From positions 1 to 64,000 of the forward strand of contig JAHLKV010000005.1 of assembly GCA_020444475.1 (NCBI GenBank): a stretch of 64,000 nt of DNA. Reading direction: 5' to 3'. Origin of the DNA: a bacterium. GTDB lineage: Bacteria > Zixibacteria > MSB-5A5 > GN15 > FEB-12. The notes beneath the pieces were generated by a model. The model was not told where the DNA came from. It did no database searches and saw only the letters and a list, made by a program, of their open reading frames with translations. This document shows, piece after piece, positions 60,771-64,000 of this stretch; position 1 is the first letter of the stretch, and each line of letters starts with the position of its first letter. The position numbers and the translations under genes are program-made.

Positions 60771-61826
60771 CTACTCAATCACTATCGCCTTATCGCCCAA
60801 CGCTTCCACGCGGCCAACCGGCGCGTGAGGGAGAGCGTGTGAGCGAAGCGTTTCGCCGAACGCATCGGCGTTCGCTTCCGGCACGGCAATAAGCAAACCG
60901 CCCGACGTCTGCGGGTCGAAGACGAGGTGGATCAGGTTCGGATCAACCTCACCCTCCACACGGTACCGGCCTTCGAGATACTCCCGATTGGCGTTCGCCC
61001 CGCCGGGGATCATGCCGGCTTCGGCCAGAGCAAGGACCTCCGGAAGCTGCGGCAGCTCGGCACTGAACAGCCGGATCGTCACCCCGGAGCCTTCGGCCAT
61101 CTCCAGCGTGTGCCCCATCAGGCCGTAGCCGGTGATATCGGTCGCGGCGTGGGCGCCGTGCGATACCATCAGTTCCGAAGCAATCCTGTTCAGTTTCGCC
61201 ATCTCTTCGATCGCGATCAGCGCGAGGTCATCGCCGACCAGATCCCGCTTGATGCCGGTGGTGATCAGGCCGGTGCCGAGCCGTTTGGTCAGGAACAACA
61301 CGTCGCCGACCTGCGCCCCGGAGTTGGTCAGGATACGGTTCGGATCGATCAGGCCGGTGACCGAAATACCGTATTTCAGCTCCTTGTCGTTGATCGAATG
61401 CCCGCCGACAATCACCGCGCCCGCTTCGATCACCTTGTCGGCGCCGCCGCGAAGGATCTCGGTCAGGATCGAGGAGTCGAGCGTGCCTTTCGGGAAGCCA
61501 ACTATATTCAACGCCGTAATCGGCCGTCCGCCCATCGCATAGACATCGGAGAGCGCATTGGCCGCCGCGATCTGACCGAACCAGTACGGATCGTCGACAA
61601 TCGGCGGGAAAAAGTCGACCGTCTGGACCAAAGCGAGCGACTCGCTGATCCGAAACACCCCCGCATCGTCGGCCTTGTTGAACCCGACCAGGAGGTCGGG
61701 GTGGGTCGACGGGGGCAGGGACTTGAGTGCTTCCGCCAAAAACTTTGGCGCCAGTTTGGACGCTCAACCGGCGCAGGCGACCTGGGCGGTGAGTTTGACC
61801 GTGATGTCTTTTCGCTTGTCGAGCAT
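60771..61826 (-). CDS. selD: Selenide, water dikinase, probable selenoprotein (Sec at residue 21)
   Basis: A 351-residue enzyme making selenophosphate from selenide and ATP. The reading frame starting ATG at 61826 runs MLDKRKDITVKL..., reaches an in-frame TGA at 61766-61764 within CAG-U-ASKLAPKFL, and continues without a break to the stop at 60771. In SelD the catalytic position is Cys or Sec followed by x-x-Lys; here it is U-A-S-K, exactly that position. Further motifs are NKADDAGVF near 50, TVDFFPPIVDDPYWFG near 68, GGHSINDKELKYGISVTG near 145 and ATDITGYGLMGH near 225. A SECIS-like hairpin follows the TGA. No Shine-Dalgarno is clear at the ATG. An upstream GTG in the same frame lies in a repeat and is less likely. 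Confidence 0.9.
61734..61750 (-). promoter_or_regulatory. selD: Bacterial SECIS-like hairpin in selD mRNA
   Basis: On the minus strand CGCCAAA and TTTGGCG pair across a GTT loop, starting 13 nt after the in-frame TGA. Position and small G/U-containing loop are as expected for a bacterial selenocysteine insertion element. Confidence 0.6.
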
Positions 61827-61883
61827 GGCGGTAATGTAGGGGATGGCTGGCCGTTTGGCAATCCGATAGCGCCCTTCCTTGAC

Positions 61884-62024
61884 ATTCCCCGCCACGACGG
61901 GGAATCCACCAATGCCAGAAGCGAAAAGTAGGTCGGAACCCCCGTGGTTCCGACTTCATCTGTGGTTCCGACTTCATCCGCAACTCCGCATTCATCGCGT
62001 CCGAACCACAGGGGTTCGGACCCA
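61884..62024. repeat. Palindromic repeat array upstream of selD
   Basis: ATTCCCCG and CGGGGAAT pair at 61884-61905. A GTAGGTCGGAACC unit begins at 61928 with further GGTTCCGAC half-copies, and GTCCGAACC...GGTTCGGAC closes the array at 61999-62021. The same family flanks the Rhs-tip island. Confidence 0.75.
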
Positions 62025-62067
62025 CGGTCGACGAGTGACGCCGCTACAACATTGCCATCAAAAACGC

Positions 62068-62136
62068 AAAAAGTCACTGTACAAGCCTGACACGCAGCGT
62101 GTTACGGCGAAATAGGTTCGTTTGTTCATTTTTCTG
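62068..62136 (+). repeat. 68-nt conserved element, copy 2
   Basis: Matches 52501-52568 (minus strand), with TGTACAAG at 62078, an exact 17-nt core at 62107-62123 and the same 29-nt spacing. It faces the partial gene at 62483 and stands about 45 bp after the palindromic repeat array, as copy 1 does in its own context. Confidence 0.7.
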
Positions 62137-62482
62137 TTTTCTCATTTTGTCGTTTTCCCTTTCTCGTCGAAGCGCGCAGACTACGGCCTTTACAGAAGGC
62201 GGTGTGATCGTGATCAAGGGTGAAGTGGTGGGGAAAGTGTGGGGGCAAGGACCCGGTGCTGTGAGTCGTCATCACATCTACTTGCTTCTTGTCACTTCCT
62301 CCGCAATTGCATTTATTGCATGAAATGTTCGCCGGGGCCGACATCCGGGACTCTACTGGGTTGGGGGATTCCCGCTACGGGTTTTTGCATAGTCCTCGCC
62401 AGGTATCAAGCCTGCTGTCTCCGGTGGCAGACAATCGACGACACTTTGGCTTACACACAAACTATCCGGGGAGAGTACCTCT
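62137..62482. other. Non-coding gap upstream of the TPR gene
   Basis: No gene is supported in this 346-bp stretch. It is AT-richer at its start (TTTTCTCATTTTG) and probably holds the promoter of the following gene. Short plus-strand frames of 74-106 codons have no coding character. Confidence 0.5.
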
Positions 62483-64000
62483 ATGGCAACATGGTATCCG
62501 GGTGCGGGATCATGGATAAAACACGCGCAACAACAGGCGTACACAACAGACATTGTTGAGCAAGTCAGGGCCAGTAGTTCGACTATGGCCGAGGCGATTG
62601 GCAGTCAGACGCGCGAAGTGGTGGCCAACAACACACAATTGGCCGAGTCACTCATCAACAGTTCAAGAGAAATTTCCGAGCGCATAGGGTCCGGTCTAGC
62701 CGGTGTTGAGTTTGCAATCGACGCGCTTCACGCAGACTTCAGCTATGGCATAGGGATATGCATCCAGCGACTGGGACAGGCGAACACTGCCCTTTGGTCG
62801 CTACTGGAGAAGATGGATGCGATCCTGAAGACGCTCGACTCACCTACCATGACAAAGGCTAGGGAGTTTTACCGGCTCGGCTGTGATCAGGCAACGAAAG
62901 GGCTGTATGACAAAGCCTTGGAGCTACTGCTGAAATCAGAAAGTGAATATGATGCAGACTTTTTCACGCAGTATAGACTCGGCTACCTGTATCTGTTCGG
63001 GGTCAGTGATGACTGTAACGTGGTCGATCTGAAGCGCGCGAAGGATCACATGCTCTCGGCCCACCGGTACGCAAGAGCGGAGAACCAGAAGGACGGAGAT
63101 TTCTCGCGACTCGCTGCAGAATCGCTTCTGTACGCATCTATTGCTACGTATGCGCAGGTTGGGGACGATAGTTCACCAGAGGCAACAGCCACGCTTCTGA
63201 CTGAGGCCAAATCACTAGCACTCCAAGCTGCCGCGATTAGCCCAGAGCTTTCACAGGCTTGGTTCCACGCGGCCAAATACTCGTCACTCCTTTCGCAACA
63301 AGATGACTGTGTAGACAATTTGTCAAGAGCGATCATGTTGGACAAACGCTACGCCCTCGAAGTTCATGAGGACAAGGCCTTCGAACCTGCTATACAGCAG
63401 ATTGACTCATTCATGATACAAGCGCGTGAAGACGCCAAAGAGCAAGCGGAGGCGGCGCACGCGCGTGTTCTGCCGGTCTTAAACGACTTGACTGAGTGGA
63501 TGAGCGATCCGGCGAGCAAGTATGAAGAGCAATTCGCCGGTATGCAGTCTGCGTTCGACAAGATTGAGGGTGAACTAGATTCAGGCACCTACTTTGGATA
63601 CCGTGAAGTCGTCGATGGCTGCATGCAGCTGGAATCCGAGATCGAGTCCTTGAAATCCGAGCGCATCGAGGAGTTATTGGAGGGATTACGGAGCCAAGTC
63701 AATTCAATCAATTCGCTGGGGATTTCTATGTCGGGTGTGGAATCTGAAGTGGTTCTTTCGGAATACAGACGCGCCACCGAGCTTTTTGAGGGGATAAGCC
63801 GCCGACTGCAGGAAGAGGAACAGCCGTTTCAATCTTACGAAGCGTACCGAAAGACGTTGATTGATCTGACTTGCCTGGAGACCGATTTTCTCCAAATCGG
63901 CATCAAGGGACGACTCAATCGCCGCGAAGTAGCGGATAGGAGGCTTGAAGAGAAGAAGAGGGAAGCTAGACAGCAAGCTGCTGAAGCCGAGGCAAAGAAG
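62483..64000 (+). CDS. TPR/coiled-coil protein, partial (runs off the window)
   Basis: An uninterrupted frame of 506 codons from the ATG at 62483 (GGGGAG about 10 bp upstream) to the window end. The N-terminus (MATWYPGAGSWIKHAQQQAYTTD) leads into a long helical region rich in Ser, Thr and Gln with heptad spacing (ASSSTMAEAIGSQ, VVANNTQLAESL), reminiscent of phage-like or methyl-accepting coiled coils. TPR-like helices follow around residues 125-300 (EFYRLGCDQATKGLYDKALELL, FTQYRLGYLYLFG, AWFHAAKYSSLLSQ). A second charged coiled-coil section runs to the end, closing with EEKKREARQQAAEAEAKK. Base composition is lower in GC than the neighbouring genes. Family and function unknown. Confidence 0.8.
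   Translation, partial: MATWYPGAGSWIKHAQQQAYTTDIVEQVRASSSTMAEAIGSQTREVVANNTQLAESLINSSREISERIGSGLAGVEFAIDALHADFSYGIGICIQRLGQANTALWSLLEKMDAILKTLDSPTMTKAREFYRLGCDQATKGLYDKALELLLKSESEYDADFFTQYRLGYLYLFGVSDDCNVVDLKRAKDHMLSAHRYARAENQKDGDFSRLAAESLLYASIATYAQVGDDSSPEATATLLTEAKSLALQAAAISPELSQAWFHAAKYSSLLSQQDDCVDNLSRAIMLDKRYALEVHEDKAFEPAIQQIDSFMIQAREDAKEQAEAAHARVLPVLNDLTEWMSDPASKYEEQFAGMQSAFDKIEGELDSGTYFGYREVVDGCMQLESEIESLKSERIEELLEGLRSQVNSINSLGISMSGVESEVVLSEYRRATELFEGISRRLQEEEQPFQSYEAYRKTLIDLTCLETDFLQIGIKGRLNRREVADRRLEEKKREARQQAAEAEAKK

Noticed and set aside
60771..61739. Truncated, inactive SelD starting at TTG 61739
   Set aside because: The upstream frame is open apart from a single TGA at the catalytic position and encodes the expected N-terminal motif, so truncation is less likely than Sec.
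61508..62077. 189-codon minus-strand frame overlapping the selD N-terminus
   Set aside because: It runs through the palindromic repeats in a different frame; the SelD frame with TGA explains the sequence far better.

Overview
Origin. The window is GC-rich with compact gene packing. Several secreted proteins end in a type IX secretion (Por) sorting domain of the NYPNPFNP type, and one ends in paired dockerin-like repeats. This combination suggests an uncultured bacterium of the Fibrobacteres-Chlorobi-Bacteroidetes (FCB) superphylum, with a Zixibacteria-like lineage as my best guess. That placement is inference: no rRNA or other decisive marker is present. Two divergent promoters (eno and an RRM protein gene) share the -10 hexamer TATGTT with 17-bp spacers. 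I see no tRNA or rRNA gene, CRISPR array or transposase.

Layout. 1-12.6 kb holds an acyl-CoA/AMP ligase, a glutamine-dependent asparagine synthase, enolase, a small RRM protein, an alanine-type sodium symporter, a CPxCG-like mini-protein with two GT-C type membrane glycosyltransferases, and an FN3/T9SS secreted protein. 12.6-15.2 kb holds a CBS-domain protein followed by a receiver-domain/SLC13 transporter fusion. 15.5-20.4 kb is a sulfation module: glycosyltransferase, ATP-sulfurylase-like/APS kinase fusion, CysQ phosphatase and sulfotransferase. 20.8-33.3 kb carries two paralogous Asp-box secreted proteins with different C-terminal anchors, a Wzx-like flippase, an Asp/Glu racemase, a Cys-less asparagine-synthase homologue and a large beta-helix secreted protein. 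33.3-49.9 kb is an exopolysaccharide cluster, mostly on the minus strand: four GT4 glycosyltransferases, a double GNAT protein, a polysaccharide deacetylase, two PaaK-like ligases, an O-antigen-ligase-type polymerase, UDP-glucose dehydrogenase, a UDP-glucuronate epimerase-like SDR and a hexapeptide acyltransferase.

50.1-52.3 kb is an AT-richer three-gene accessory island: a transglutaminase-like protein, a secreted Rhs-tip/toxin-like protein and an abutting small lipoprotein. It is flanked by palindromic repeats. 52.7-61.8 kb returns to a second deacetylase, a GNAT protein, SGNH-like protein, glutathione peroxidase, DivIC/FtsB-like protein, recO, glycyl-tRNA synthetase, superoxide dismutase and selD. 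The selD reading frame contains an in-frame TGA at its catalytic position, so it is probably a selenoprotein. 62.1-64 kb starts a second AT-richer segment with a long TPR/coiled-coil gene that runs off the window.

Working together. The central theme is building and exporting a decorated surface polysaccharide. Ugd and the epimerase supply uronic acids, asparagine-synthase homologues could amidate them, PAPS made by the APS kinase could feed the sulfotransferase with CysQ clearing the PAP product, and Wzx plus the polymerase would export and polymerise the chains. The gene set resembles EpsH/exosortase-type clusters, but no exosortase is visible here. The most unusual points are the 68-nt element shared by the two accessory segments, the orphan Rhs-tip island, the Sec-containing SelD and the receiver-transporter fusion.
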